A stretch of 64,000 nucleotides of DNA from Arthrobacter sp. MSA 4-2 (lineage in GTDB: Bacteria; Actinomycetota; Actinomycetes; Actinomycetales; Micrococcaceae): NCBI RefSeq assembly GCF_016405885.1, contig NZ_JAEKGC010000007.1, forward strand, positions 1 through 64,000. The letters are read 5' to 3'. Every line of letters begins with the position of its first letter. The stretch's first letter is position 1. Made by a program: the position numbers and the translations under genes. The notes below the pieces were generated by a model. That model saw only the letters and a list, made by a program, of their open reading frames with translations. It searched no databases and was not told the DNA's origin. Shown piece after piece: positions 20,227 through 30,316 of this stretch.

Positions 20227-21960
20227 TCAGAGCCCGAGGGCGGCGCCGACATCGGCCCGGACCGCCTCGAGGCGGGCGCGGGCCGTGGCCTTCACGTCGG
20301 GAAGCCCCTCGGCAGAGGCGACCGGCTCGATCACCTCGAGGTAACACTTGAGCTTGGGCTCGGTGCCGCTGGGGCGGATGATCACCCGGGTCGAATCCGC
20401 GGTGAGGTAGAGCAGACCGTCGGTCGGCGGCAGGTTCTCCGAGCCCAGGGACAGGTCGACGGCGGTGGCCACCGGCGACCCGGCAAACGCCTGCGGCGGG
20501 TTCGAGCGCAGCCGGGCCATCATCTCGCCCAGCAGCGGGAGGCTGGCGACCCGGACGGAGAGCTGGTCCGCGGCGTGCAGCCCGTGGGCGAGGAAGGCGT
20601 CGTCGAGCAGGTCGAACAGCGTGCGGCCCGCGGCCTTGGTGGCCGCGGCGAGCTCGGCAAGCAGGAGCCCGGCGGAGATGCCGTCCTTGTCGCGGACCGT
20701 CGTGGGTGCGACGCAGTAGCCGAGGGCCTCCTCGTAGCCGTAGCTGAGGCCGGGCACCCGGGCGATCCATTTGAAGCCGGTGAGGGTCTGCACGTGGGAA
20801 ATGCCCGCCGCAGCCGCCACCCGGCCCAGCAGGCGGGAGGACACGATCGAGTTGGCGAACACGGCGCCGCCCGTCGAGCCCCCGGCCGTGGCGCGGGCGG
20901 CAAGGTGCGCGCCGAGGAGGGTTCCCACCTCGTCGCCGCGCAGCATCCGCCAGGCGCCGGTGGCGGGGTCCTTGGCGGCCAGGGCGACGCGGTCGGCGTC
21001 GGGGTCGTTGGCGATCACCAGGTCCGCGTCGGTCTCCTGCGCCGTCTCCAGGGCGAGGTCGAGGGCTCCCGGCTCCTCCGGGTTGGGGAAGGCGACGGTG
21101 GGGAAGTCGGGGTCCGGTTCGGCCTGGCGCTCCACCATCGTCACGTTCTCGAAGCCGGCCGCCTGCAGCACGGAGCGCGCCGTGCGCCCGCCCACCCCGT
21201 GCATGGGGGTGAGGACGATGAACAGGTCCCGGTCCGTGAACGCGGGGTCGGCGAGGGCCGCCACGGCGGTGACGTAGTCCTTTTCGATGCTTTCGGGCAG
21301 GACGGTCCACCCGTCCGCGGCCAGCGGGACGGAATCGATGCTGCCGACCGCCGCGATGTGCGCGGCGATCCCGGCGTCGTGAGGGGCCACGATCTGCACC
21401 CCGCGGGCCTCCGGGGCCACCGCCCGGCCGCCGAGGTACACCTTGTAGCCGTTGTCCTGTGGCGGGTTGTGGCTGGCGGTCACCATGATGCCCACCTCGC
21501 ACTCGAGGGCGCGCACGGCGTAGGCGAGGACCGGGGTGGGAAGCTCCGAGGGCATCAGGAAGGTTTCAAGGCCCGCCGCGGCGAAGATGGCAGCTGTCTC
21601 CTCGGCGAAGACCCGCGAGTTGTGGCGGGCGTCGTAGCCGATGACGGCGCGCGGCACATAGGCGCCGCCGGCCCCGGCCGAGGCCAGGTCGAGGGCGTGC
21701 GCCGCGACGCCGGCGGCGGCGCGACGGACCACGACCCGGTTCATGCGGTTCGGCCCGGCGCCGAGTGCGGCCCGCAGCCCGGCGGTGCCGAACAGCAGCG
21801 GCCCGGAGAACCGGTCGCGCAGTTCGGCTTCGGCCGCGGCATCGCCCTGCCGTACGGCGTCGAGGAGGGCCTCAAGTTCGGCGGCGGTCTGCGGATCCGG
21901 GTCGGCCTGCGCCCAGGCCGCGGCCGAGGACAAAAGGAGCTGCTGGTCGGGGGAAGTCAT
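20227..21960 (-). CDS. Phosphohexomutase/phosphopentomutase of the PGM2 type
   Basis: 577 residues of the alpha-D-phosphohexomutase superfamily. The phosphoserine loop is TASHNPPQDNGYKVYLGG, the metal-binding loop NDPDADRVALA, and the C-terminal phosphate-binding region IRPSGTEPKLKCYLEV. The DNGYKVY extension and length match the PGM2-like branch, which includes phosphopentomutases, better than bacterial ManB or GlmM. It lies between the PNP and deoC genes, so ribose/deoxyribose 1-phosphate to 5-phosphate conversion is the likely job; phosphoglucomutase activity is the alternative. The ATG at 21960 is 38 nt after the PNP stop. Confidence 0.85.
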   Translation of the reverse strand: MTSPDQQLLLSSAAAWAQADPDPQTAAELEALLDAVRQGDAAAEAELRDRFSGPLLFGTAGLRAALGAGPNRMNRVVVRRAAAGVAAHALDLASAGAGGAYVPRAVIGYDARHNSRVFAEETAAIFAAAGLETFLMPSELPTPVLAYAVRALECEVGIMVTASHNPPQDNGYKVYLGGRAVAPEARGVQIVAPHDAGIAAHIAAVGSIDSVPLAADGWTVLPESIEKDYVTAVAALADPAFTDRDLFIVLTPMHGVGGRTARSVLQAAGFENVTMVERQAEPDPDFPTVAFPNPEEPGALDLALETAQETDADLVIANDPDADRVALAAKDPATGAWRMLRGDEVGTLLGAHLAARATAGGSTGGAVFANSIVSSRLLGRVAAAAGISHVQTLTGFKWIARVPGLSYGYEEALGYCVAPTTVRDKDGISAGLLLAELAAATKAAGRTLFDLLDDAFLAHGLHAADQLSVRVASLPLLGEMMARLRSNPPQAFAGSPVATAVDLSLGSENLPPTDGLLYLTADSTRVIIRPSGTEPKLKCYLEVIEPVASAEGLPDVKATARARLEAVRADVGAALGL

Positions 21961-21997
21961 GGGGAGAACCTGCCTGGGTGGGTCGGGGCGTGGGTGC

Positions 21998-22798
21998 TTA
22001 GAGCTTGGCGACGATGTCGGCAAGCAGGCGGGAGATGCGCGGTCCGGCGGCCTGCCCGGCTTCAAGGACTTCGGTGTGGCTCAGCGGGACCGGGCTGATG
22101 CCGGCGGCCAGGTTGGTCACCAGGGACAGCCCGAAGACCTCCATGCCGGCGTGCCGGGCGGCGATCGCCTCGAGGGCGGTGGACATGCCGACGAGGTCGG
22201 CGCCAATCCGCTTGGCGTACTGCACCTCGGCGGGGGTTTCGTAGTGCGGGCCGGTGAACTGGGCGTAGACGCCCTGGTCGAGGGTCGGGTCGACCTCGAG
22301 GGCGATCTTCCGGATCCGGGCCGAGTACAGGTCGGTGAGGTCGACGAAGGTCGCCCCTTCGAGGGGGGACGTGGCGGTGAGGTTGATGTGGTCGCTGATG
22401 AGCACCGGGGTGCCCGGCGTCCACCGCTCCTGCAGCCCGCCGCACCCGTTGGTCAGCACCAGGGTCTTCGCGCCGGTGGCCGCAGCGGTGCGGACCCCGT
22501 GGACAACGGCGCGGACGCCCTTGCCCTCGTAAAAGTGGGTGCGCGCGCCAAGGACCAGTGCGCGTTTGCCGGCAGGGGTCAGCACCGAACTGATGGTGCC
22601 CACGTGTCCGACGACGGTGGGTGCCGAGAAGCCGGGGATGTCGGCGGCGTCGACGGTGGCCGTCGTCTCCCCGATCAGGCCGGCGGCGCCGCCCCACCCG
22701 GAGCCCAGGACGAGGGCGGTGTCGTGCCGCTCCACCCCGGTCTTTTCGGCGATGTAGTCGGCGGCACTGCGGGCAAGGTCAAAAGGATCATTCGTCAC
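21998..22798 (-). CDS. Purine nucleoside phosphorylase
   Basis: 266 residues, trimeric-type PNP releasing purine base and (deoxy)ribose 1-phosphate. Motifs: TALVLGSGWGG, VLGARTHFYEGKGV, LVLTNGCGGL and the base-binding SLVTNLAAGISP with a His further on (SHTEVLE); the Asn favours 6-oxopurines. GTG start with no clear ribosome site; TAGGTT at 22810-22805 puts the predicted transcript start at or next to the GTG, so it may be leaderless. First gene of the PNP-mutase-deoC operon. Confidence 0.92.
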   Translation of the reverse strand: MTNDPFDLARSAADYIAEKTGVERHDTALVLGSGWGGAAGLIGETTATVDAADIPGFSAPTVVGHVGTISSVLTPAGKRALVLGARTHFYEGKGVRAVVHGVRTAAATGAKTLVLTNGCGGLQERWTPGTPVLISDHINLTATSPLEGATFVDLTDLYSARIRKIALEVDPTLDQGVYAQFTGPHYETPAEVQYAKRIGADLVGMSTALEAIAARHAGMEVFGLSLVTNLAAGISPVPLSHTEVLEAGQAAGPRISRLLADIVAKL

Positions 22799-22804
22799 CG
22801 CACA

Positions 22805-22810
22805 AACCTA
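22805..22810 (-). promoter_or_regulatory. Candidate -10 for the PNP operon
   Basis: TAGGTT on the minus strand ends 7 nt before the GTG of the PNP gene. The -35 (TGGAAC, 17 bp further up) is weak. If used, the transcript starts at about the start codon. Confidence 0.4.
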
Positions 22811-22925
22811 CCGCGTGGACTGGGGCCGTTCCACCGGGCGGTGCACCGCGGGCCACGCACCGCGGGCGGCCCGGTGTGCGGGGGCGGTGGAGGCAGCGCC
22901 GGACCGGAAAGCGGCCTGCGCACCT

Positions 22926-22972
22926 GAAAGCGACGAATGTGCCCGTTTTATCCGGTGCGCCCGTCGTTTTCG
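22926..22972. repeat. Imperfect hairpin, diverged copy of the element at 19002-19054
   Basis: GAAAGCGACGAATGTGCCCG, a short AT-rich loop, then CGGTGCGCCCGTCGTTTTC. It matches the post-mfd hairpin at most positions in both arms, but the arms no longer pair perfectly. Here it lies in a divergent promoter region, not at a gene end. Confidence 0.6.
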
Positions 22973-23094
22973 GGTCCGGGCGTCGGTTTGGGGTGTGCTC
23001 GCCGTTCGACGGTGCGGTGGACGCCGGGCTGCACAGCAGTGCCGAGGGGAGATCCTGCCGTCCGACGCGCGCCGGCTGAAGCCCGCCAAATCGT

Positions 23095-23123
23095 TTGGGC
23101 CGCCGCCCGGGATGGGGGACAAT
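23095..23123 (+). promoter_or_regulatory. Promoter candidate for the quinone dehydrogenase gene
   Basis: TTGGGC (23095-23100) and GACAAT (23118-23123) with 17-bp spacing. The predicted start of transcription is 1-3 nt from the GTG at 23132, so the mRNA may be leaderless; an AAGG 4 nt before the GTG is too close for a normal ribosome site. Confidence 0.5.
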
Positions 23124-23131
23124 AAGGTGCT

Positions 23132-24529
23132 GTGACCAATCAACTTGATTTCAGCTCCCTGCGTATTGCCATCCTCGGCGGCGGCCCGGGCGGATACGAG
23201 GCGGCGATGGTCGCTTCCTCCCTCGGCGCCAACGTCACGATCGTCGAACGGCAGGGGCTGGGCGGCTCGGCGGTGCTGACCGATGTGGTGCCATCGAAGA
23301 CCCTCATCGCCACCGCGGACACCATGACCCGCTTCTCCGACGCCCACAGCCTCGGCGTCAACTTCACCGACACCTCCGTCGTGGCCGACCTGCACAAGGT
23401 CAACCAGCGCCTCCTGAAGCTCGCGGTCGAGCAGTCGGCCGACATCCGCGCCACCCTTGAGCGCAACGGCGTGCAGATCATCATCGGCACCGGGAAGCTC
23501 CTGGATAACCACCGCATCGAGGTCGTGTCCGAGGGGGAGACCTCGGTGATCGAGGCCGACGCCCTGCTGATCGCCGTCGGATCCCACCCCCGCGAGCTCT
23601 CCACTGCCGTGCCGGACGGGGAGCGGATCTTCAACTGGACCCAGGTCTACAACCTCACCGAGGTTCCCGAACACCTGATCGTCGTGGGCTCCGGCGTCAC
23701 CGGCGCCGAGTTCGCCTCCGCCTACAACGGCCTGGGCGCCAAGGTCACGCTTATCTCCAGCCGCGACCAGGTGCTCCCCGGCGAGGACGCCGACGCGGCC
23801 GCCGTCCTCGAGGACGTCTTCCTCAACCGGGGCATGACGGTCCTCTCGAAGACCCGTGCCGACAAGGTCAAGCGCACCTCGACCGGCGTCGAGGTCCACC
23901 TCTCCGACGGCAAGGTCATCGAGGGAAGCCACTGCCTCATGGCCGTCGGCGCGGTTCCGAACACCGCCGACATCGGGCTTGAGGAGGCCGGGGTGGCCCT
24001 CACCGAGTCTGGCCACATCGTCGTCGACGGAGTCTCGCGCACGACGGCGCCGAACGTGTACGCGGCGGGCGACTGCACCGGGGTGTTCGCGCTCGCCTCG
24101 GTCGCGGCCATGCAGGGCCGGATCGCCATCGCGCACCTGCTGGGGGACACCGTCACCCCGCTCAAGCTCAAGCAGGTCGCCTCCAACATCTTCACCACGC
24201 CGGAGATCGCCACCGTCGGTGTCACGGAGGCCGACATCGCCTCGGGCAAGTATCAGGGCGACGTCATCAAGCTTTCCCTCCACACCAACGCCCGGGCGAA
24301 GATGATGAACGTCAAGGACGGCTTCGTGAAGGTCATCTCCCGCGCCGGCTCCGGCACGGTGATCGGCGGGGTGGTCGTCGGCCCGCGCGCCTCCGAGCTG
24401 ATCTTCCCGCTGGCGATCGCCGTGACCAAGAAGCTCCACGTCGACGACGTCGCCAACACCTTCACCGTCTATCCCTCGCTGACCGGATCGATCTCTGAGG
24501 CGGCCCGCCGGCTTCACGTCCGCCTGTAG
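23132..24529 (+). CDS. NAD(P)H-quinone dehydrogenase of the LpdA type
   Basis: 465-residue flavoprotein of the pyridine nucleotide-disulfide reductase fold: FAD motif AILGGGPGGYEAA, NAD motif IVVGSGVTGAEFA, ATGDC-like YAAGDCTGVF and a C-terminal dimerisation domain. The redox pair CxxxxC of lipoamide dehydrogenases is absent; the segment reads GLGGSAVLTDVVPSKTLI. This matches the actinobacterial LpdA-like enzymes (Mycobacterium Rv3303c) that reduce quinones instead of disulfides. Alone on its strand; start is GTG. Confidence 0.9.
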   Translation: MTNQLDFSSLRIAILGGGPGGYEAAMVASSLGANVTIVERQGLGGSAVLTDVVPSKTLIATADTMTRFSDAHSLGVNFTDTSVVADLHKVNQRLLKLAVEQSADIRATLERNGVQIIIGTGKLLDNHRIEVVSEGETSVIEADALLIAVGSHPRELSTAVPDGERIFNWTQVYNLTEVPEHLIVVGSGVTGAEFASAYNGLGAKVTLISSRDQVLPGEDADAAAVLEDVFLNRGMTVLSKTRADKVKRTSTGVEVHLSDGKVIEGSHCLMAVGAVPNTADIGLEEAGVALTESGHIVVDGVSRTTAPNVYAAGDCTGVFALASVAAMQGRIAIAHLLGDTVTPLKLKQVASNIFTTPEIATVGVTEADIASGKYQGDVIKLSLHTNARAKMMNVKDGFVKVISRAGSGTVIGGVVVGPRASELIFPLAIAVTKKLHVDDVANTFTVYPSLTGSISEAARRLHVRL

Positions 24530-24598
24530 GGCGGCGGGCGGGGCCGCGGGGGAGGACGCCGCAGCCGGATGGCCTCGAGATCGGCACCGGAGTCCGTG

Positions 24599-24654
24599 TC
24601 CACGGGTTGGACACATTTCTCCACTGCGTGGACGCAAGTGGTCCAATATGTGGA
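24599..24654 (+). promoter_or_regulatory. Array of TCCAC/GTGGA operator half-sites
   Basis: TCCACnnnTTGGAC (24599-24612) is mirrored by GTCCAAnnnGTGGA (24641-24654), with a palindrome TCCACTGCGTGGA (24620-24632) between. This ordered symmetry 79 nt before the transporter start looks like a multi-site operator. The binding protein is unknown. Confidence 0.5.
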
Positions 24655-24732
24655 TTCACCGAACGGAGCGGCCGCCGGGATCGTTTAGGAGCCCCGGCCG
24701 GTCCTGAAGCCCCGCAAGAGAAAGCCGATCTC

Positions 24733-26136
24733 ATGTCCTCTTCGTCACCCGCTGCACTGGGCGGGGCCACCAAGCCGCTGAATCCGCGCGGCCGCGTCAT
24801 CTTTGCAAGCCTCATCGGCACCACCATCGAGTTCTACGACTTCTATATCTATGCCACGGCGTCCGTGCTGGTGTTCCCGGCCCTGTTCTTCCCCAACGCC
24901 ACCCCGGCGAACCAGCTGCTGAGCTCCTTCGCCGTCTTCGGTGTCGCGTTCGTCGCCCGCCCGCTGGGCTCGATCATCTTTGGCCACTACGGCGACAAGA
25001 TCGGCCGCAAGGCTACCCTGGTGGCCTCCCTGCTCACCATGGGCATCGCCACCTTCCTGATCGGGCTGCTCCCGACGGCGGAAAACGCCGGCTGGATCAT
25101 TCTCGCCCCGCTGCTGCTCGTCGTGCTGCGCTTCTTCCAGGGCCTCGCCCTCGGCGGCGAGTGGAGCGGTGCGGCCCTGCTGGCCACCGAGAACGCCCCC
25201 AAGGGCAAGCGTGCCGTCTTCGGCACCTTCCCGCAGCTTGGCGCCCCAATTGGCTTCATCCTCGCGAACATCCTCTTCGTCGTGCTCAACACCACCCTGA
25301 CCGACGAGCAGTTCCTGAGCTGGGGCTGGCGCGTGCCGTTCCTGCTCAGCGCCGTGCTCGTGATCGTGGGCCTCTACGTGCGGCTCAAGCTCATCGAGAG
25401 CTCGTCCTTCCAGAAGGTCCAGGACGAGGGCAAGGTCGTCAAGCTTCCCCTCGGCGAGGTCGTCCGCCGGCACTGGCGTCCGCTCCTGCTGGGCACCTTC
25501 ATCATGTTCGCCACCTACGTGCTGTTCTACCTGATGACCTCCTTCACCCTGACGTTCGGCACCAGCCCTGCGACGGTTGAGCAGGCACGGGCCGCTGCCG
25601 AGACTGCGGGCAAGCCGTTCAGCGCGGAAGGATTCGTACCGGGCCTCGGTATCGCCCGCGGCGACTTCCTCTGGATGCTCATCCTCGGCGTCGTGTTCTT
25701 CGGGATCTTCACCCTCGTGTCCGGTCCGCTGGCCGAGCGGTTCGGCCGCCGCAAAATGCTCCTCGCCGTGACGGCCGGCATCGCGGTGTTCGGGTTCACC
25801 TGGGTTCCGCTGTTCGGCGCCGGTGCCACCGGCGCCATGGTGCTGCTGATCATCGGCTTCATCCTCATGGGCCTGACCTTCGGGCCGATGGCAGCAGTGC
25901 TGCCGGAGCTGTTCCCCGCGAACGTCCGGTACACCGGCTCGGCCGTCGCCTACAACCTCTCGAGCGTCATCGGCGCGGCGCCGGCGTCCTTCGTGGCCAT
26001 TGCACTGTGGAAGGTCGCCGACGGAAGCACCTTCCTGGTGGGGCTCTACCTCAGCATTGCGGCGGTCCTGACCTTCGTCGCACTGTGGATCTCCCGCGAG
26101 ACCCGCGACCGGGACTACGAGAACCACACCGCCTGA
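24733..26136 (+). CDS. MHS-family metabolite:H+ symporter (MFS)
   Basis: 467-residue secondary transporter with twelve hydrophobic segments. Family marks: IGTTIEFYDFYIY in TM1, ARPLGSIIFGHYGDKIGRK between TM2 and TM3, LRFFQGLALGGEWSGAALL in TM4-5, and a second loop AERFGRRK. The MHS branch moves organic acids, proline/betaine, shikimate and similar solutes; the substrate cannot be chosen here. The ATG at 24733 gives the normal short N-terminus. It is preceded by a possible multi-site operator and followed by a strong hairpin, so it is probably a single regulated gene. Confidence 0.92.
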   Translation: MSSSSPAALGGATKPLNPRGRVIFASLIGTTIEFYDFYIYATASVLVFPALFFPNATPANQLLSSFAVFGVAFVARPLGSIIFGHYGDKIGRKATLVASLLTMGIATFLIGLLPTAENAGWIILAPLLLVVLRFFQGLALGGEWSGAALLATENAPKGKRAVFGTFPQLGAPIGFILANILFVVLNTTLTDEQFLSWGWRVPFLLSAVLVIVGLYVRLKLIESSSFQKVQDEGKVVKLPLGEVVRRHWRPLLLGTFIMFATYVLFYLMTSFTLTFGTSPATVEQARAAAETAGKPFSAEGFVPGLGIARGDFLWMLILGVVFFGIFTLVSGPLAERFGRRKMLLAVTAGIAVFGFTWVPLFGAGATGAMVLLIIGFILMGLTFGPMAAVLPELFPANVRYTGSAVAYNLSSVIGAAPASFVAIALWKVADGSTFLVGLYLSIAAVLTFVALWISRETRDRDYENHTA

Positions 26137-26150
26137 TCCTTATCTCAACC

Positions 26151-26194
26151 AACGACGCCGGCGCGGTTCCCTCGGGGGCCGCGCCGGCGTCGTT
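26151..26194 (+). terminator. Rho-independent terminator after the MHS transporter
   Basis: Perfect 16-bp stem, 26151-26166 with 26179-26194, GC-rich with a 12-nt loop. The right arm ends CGTCGTTT. It closes the transporter transcript before the kinase gene. Confidence 0.8.
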
Positions 26195-26314
26195 TAACCC
26201 CCGGCGGGCCGTTTTTCGGGTGGTATCCGCGTTCCAGCAGGTGCCGCGTGGGCTCCGGGTTGCCCGTACAATCAACTAAACGAAGCTTACTTACGATTAC
26301 TGGATGCGGGAGCG

Positions 26315-27712
26315 ATGACGGTTTCTACACTTGCGGGCGGGCGCTATGCGTTGGGCCGGCGCGTGGGCGCCGGCGGCATGGCCGAGGTGTATCTGGGCCG
26401 GGATACCCGGCTCGAGCGCGACGTCGCCATTAAGGTGTTCCGACCGGGCACCGCCGACGGAATCGAACGCGGATCCGTCGAGGCGAGGCTCCTCGCAGGG
26501 CTCGACCACCCCGGGCTGGTCCGGGTGCTCGACATGGACACCGAACACGCCTCCGGCGACGGCGCCTACCTCGTGATGGAGTACATTCCGGGCCCCGACC
26601 TGGGAGCTGTGCTCCGCACCGGCCCGCTGACCCCCGCCGGTGCCCGCCACGCTGGCCTCGACCTCTCGCGGGCGCTCCACCATATCCACCACCGCGGCGT
26701 CATCCACCGGGACATCAAACCCTCGAATATCCTCACCCGCGACGCGGAGCCCGGAAGCGGTGTGTTCACCTACCTGCTGACCGACTTCGGCATTGCCCGG
26801 TTCTTCGACGGCAGCGGCATGACGGCCACCGGGCAGGTCATCGGCAGCGCCGCCTACTTCAGTCCCGAGCAGGCCCGCGGCGAGGTGGTGGGAACGCCCA
26901 CCGACATCTACTCGCTGGGCCTGGTCCTGATCGAATGCCTGACCGGTGAACGGGCCTTCCCCGGGACCGGGGTCGAAAGCGCCCTGGCCCGGTTGCACCG
27001 CAGCCCCTCCATCCCGGCAACCGCCGGCGCCGGAATGGGCGAACTCCTGGCCGCCATGACCCTCGACGATCCCGGTGCCCGCCCCGACGCCCGTGCCGTC
27101 GCGACGGCGCTGGCCGCGCTCGACGGCGGCGCGCCGGTTGCCGCCGTGCACGCCGCCCTGGCGCCCCTGGAACCCACGCAGGCAGAGCCCGCGGTGGACA
27201 GCCCGGCTCCTGGCTCCGGCGCGGGGGCGGACAGTCGGACGGGGCCGGTGTCGCGGGTGGATGCGCCCACGGCTGCCGTGCCGGTAGCGGCGGCCCACAC
27301 GGTGGCCCTGCCTGCGGCAGCAACCACGACGGCGGCACCGACGGCGGCAGCACCGACCACGGCAGCGGCCCCGACGAGGGCCATTCCCGCCGGTGCCGCC
27401 CCCGCCGCCCCGCCCACCGCCGGGGGTTCCGTCCGGGGCGGGGAGACCGCAGGGGTCCCCGAACCGGTGGGTGCCTCGCCGGTCGTCGATCCGGACCGGC
27501 TTCCTCCGTCCGGCGGGGACCGCGGTATCCGGCGCAGGCGCGTTCCGGGCTGGCTGATCGTCGGAACGGTGATCCTGGCAGCGCTGGCGGTGCTGGCCGC
27601 GGTGCTGCTGAACCGCCCCGCCGGATCGGGCGTCGACCCCGAACCCCTGCCATCGGTGCCGGGAACCACCGGCGAACGGCTTGAGGAACTCTACGAAAGC
27701 GTGAACCCATGA
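26315..27712 (+). CDS. Membrane Ser/Thr protein kinase (PknB-like, no PASTA domains)
   Basis: 465 residues. Kinase domain about 10-265: glycine loop GRRVGAGGMAEVYLG, ATP lysine in DVAIKVF, HRDIKPSNIL, DFGIARFF and SAAYFSPEQ (Ser where GTxxYxxPE is common). A 140-residue Ala/Pro/Thr-rich linker follows, then RRRRVPGW, one TM helix (about 411-432), and a short outer tail of about 33 residues. It lacks the PASTA repeats of PknB, so any extracellular sensing may depend on a partner. The lipoprotein gene overlaps its stop by ATGA. A PP2C phosphatase at 40137 could reverse its action. Confidence 0.93.
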   Translation: MTVSTLAGGRYALGRRVGAGGMAEVYLGRDTRLERDVAIKVFRPGTADGIERGSVEARLLAGLDHPGLVRVLDMDTEHASGDGAYLVMEYIPGPDLGAVLRTGPLTPAGARHAGLDLSRALHHIHHRGVIHRDIKPSNILTRDAEPGSGVFTYLLTDFGIARFFDGSGMTATGQVIGSAAYFSPEQARGEVVGTPTDIYSLGLVLIECLTGERAFPGTGVESALARLHRSPSIPATAGAGMGELLAAMTLDDPGARPDARAVATALAALDGGAPVAAVHAALAPLEPTQAEPAVDSPAPGSGAGADSRTGPVSRVDAPTAAVPVAAAHTVALPAAATTTAAPTAAAPTTAAAPTRAIPAGAAPAAPPTAGGSVRGGETAGVPEPVGASPVVDPDRLPPSGGDRGIRRRRVPGWLIVGTVILAALAVLAAVLLNRPAGSGVDPEPLPSVPGTTGERLEELYESVNP

Positions 27713-28353
27713 TGCTGAGTATCCGGCAGGCCGTATCCCGCCCGGTCCTGGTCGCCGCCGTCGCCGGGGCGTTGGCCCTGTCCGGCTGCGGAGCGCCCGG
27801 CACGCTGGACGCAGAGGCCGCCCGGGAGCTTTCGGCCTCGGTGCGTGAAATCGCCGGCCTCACCGCTGCGGGGAACACGCAGGCGGCCCTGGACCGCGCC
27901 GAGGCACTGCGGCAGGAGGTTGAGGCGTCGGCCGCCGACGGCGCGATGTCCGAGGACCGCGCAGCGCTGATCTCGGCGAGGATCGACGCCGTCGTCGCTT
28001 CCCTCCGGGAGGCCGGCGAGGCGCCGACCCCTTCTGCGTCGATGACGCCCCTGGCCCCCGCGCCGGCGACCTCCGCCGCTCCGCCCGCGCCGGTGGTTCC
28101 GGCGCCGGTCGAGCCCGCACCGGTTGAACCCTCGCCGGCCGCGCCGGAACCGGAGACACCGGCGTCTGAGGAGCCCACGCCCGAGGCACCGAAGCCAGCG
28201 GAGCCAACGTCGGAGGCACCGAAGGGCCCCGAGGAGCCCGGCAAGGGCAATGAGAAGGACGACGACAAAGACGACGATAAGGACGACGACGCCGCGAAGG
28301 GCAACGACGACCCCGGCGAGGGGAAGTCGGAGGGGTCACAGAAGGACGGTTGA
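27709..28353 (+). CDS. Lipoprotein with Pro/Glu-rich stalk and acidic/lysine tail
   Basis: 214 residues. Signal peptide with lipobox ALALSGC (lipidated Cys about residue 27), then a helical Ala/Glu/Arg region about 30-105 (LDAEAARELSASVREIAGL, LDRAEALRQEVEAS), a Pro/Ala/Glu-rich stretch (about 105-180), and a tail of alternating Asp and Lys (DDDKDDDKDDD). ATG at 27709 overlaps the kinase stop, so the two are translationally coupled. I infer an outer-face partner for the kinase; no family recognised. Confidence 0.8.
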   Translation: MMLSIRQAVSRPVLVAAVAGALALSGCGAPGTLDAEAARELSASVREIAGLTAAGNTQAALDRAEALRQEVEASAADGAMSEDRAALISARIDAVVASLREAGEAPTPSASMTPLAPAPATSAAPPAPVVPAPVEPAPVEPSPAAPEPETPASEEPTPEAPKPAEPTSEAPKGPEEPGKGNEKDDDKDDDKDDDAAKGNDDPGEGKSEGSQKDG

Positions 28354-28364
28354 CCGCCCGCCGC

Positions 28365-30197
<1,833 letters not shown>

Positions 30198-30293
30198 GGG
30201 GTGGAATGCTCCTTCGGGTCTGATCGGAGCCTAGCGCCAAATTGTTGATTCCGCCCATAAACGGTGCCGTCGTTGCGTGTTGCGGGCCCTTCC

Positions 30294-30312
30294 TTTGTAG
30301 GGGTCCTACAAA
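30294..30312. promoter_or_regulatory. Palindromic operator candidate upstream of accBC
   Basis: TTTGTAGG-GGT-CCTACAAA: eight-base arms match perfectly. It lies between maf and accBC, 97 nt before the accBC ATG. Related palindromes precede accD (36105-36123 and weaker 36041-36059). A TetR-like fatty-acid regulator is a reasonable guess; none is encoded here. Confidence 0.65.
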
Positions 30313-30316
30313 TCGC

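Larger units (their letters stand above)
22799..23131. other. 333-bp divergent intergenic region
   Basis: The longest gene-free stretch here, between the PNP gene (minus) and the quinone dehydrogenase gene (plus). It holds a promoter candidate at each end and the diverged hairpin at 22926-22972. Open frames cross it, but none has convincing start signals or protein character. Confidence 0.6.

Noticed and set aside
20224-22098. Long plus-strand open frame opposite the mutase and PNP genes
   Set aside because: Gly/Arg/Val-rich with no domain or start signal; it is antisense to clear enzyme genes and typical of shadows in 70% GC DNA.
28250-28300. GACGACGACAAAG-rich run considered as a non-coding microsatellite
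   Set aside because: It is in frame and codes the Asp/Lys tail of the lipoprotein with a normal stop following.
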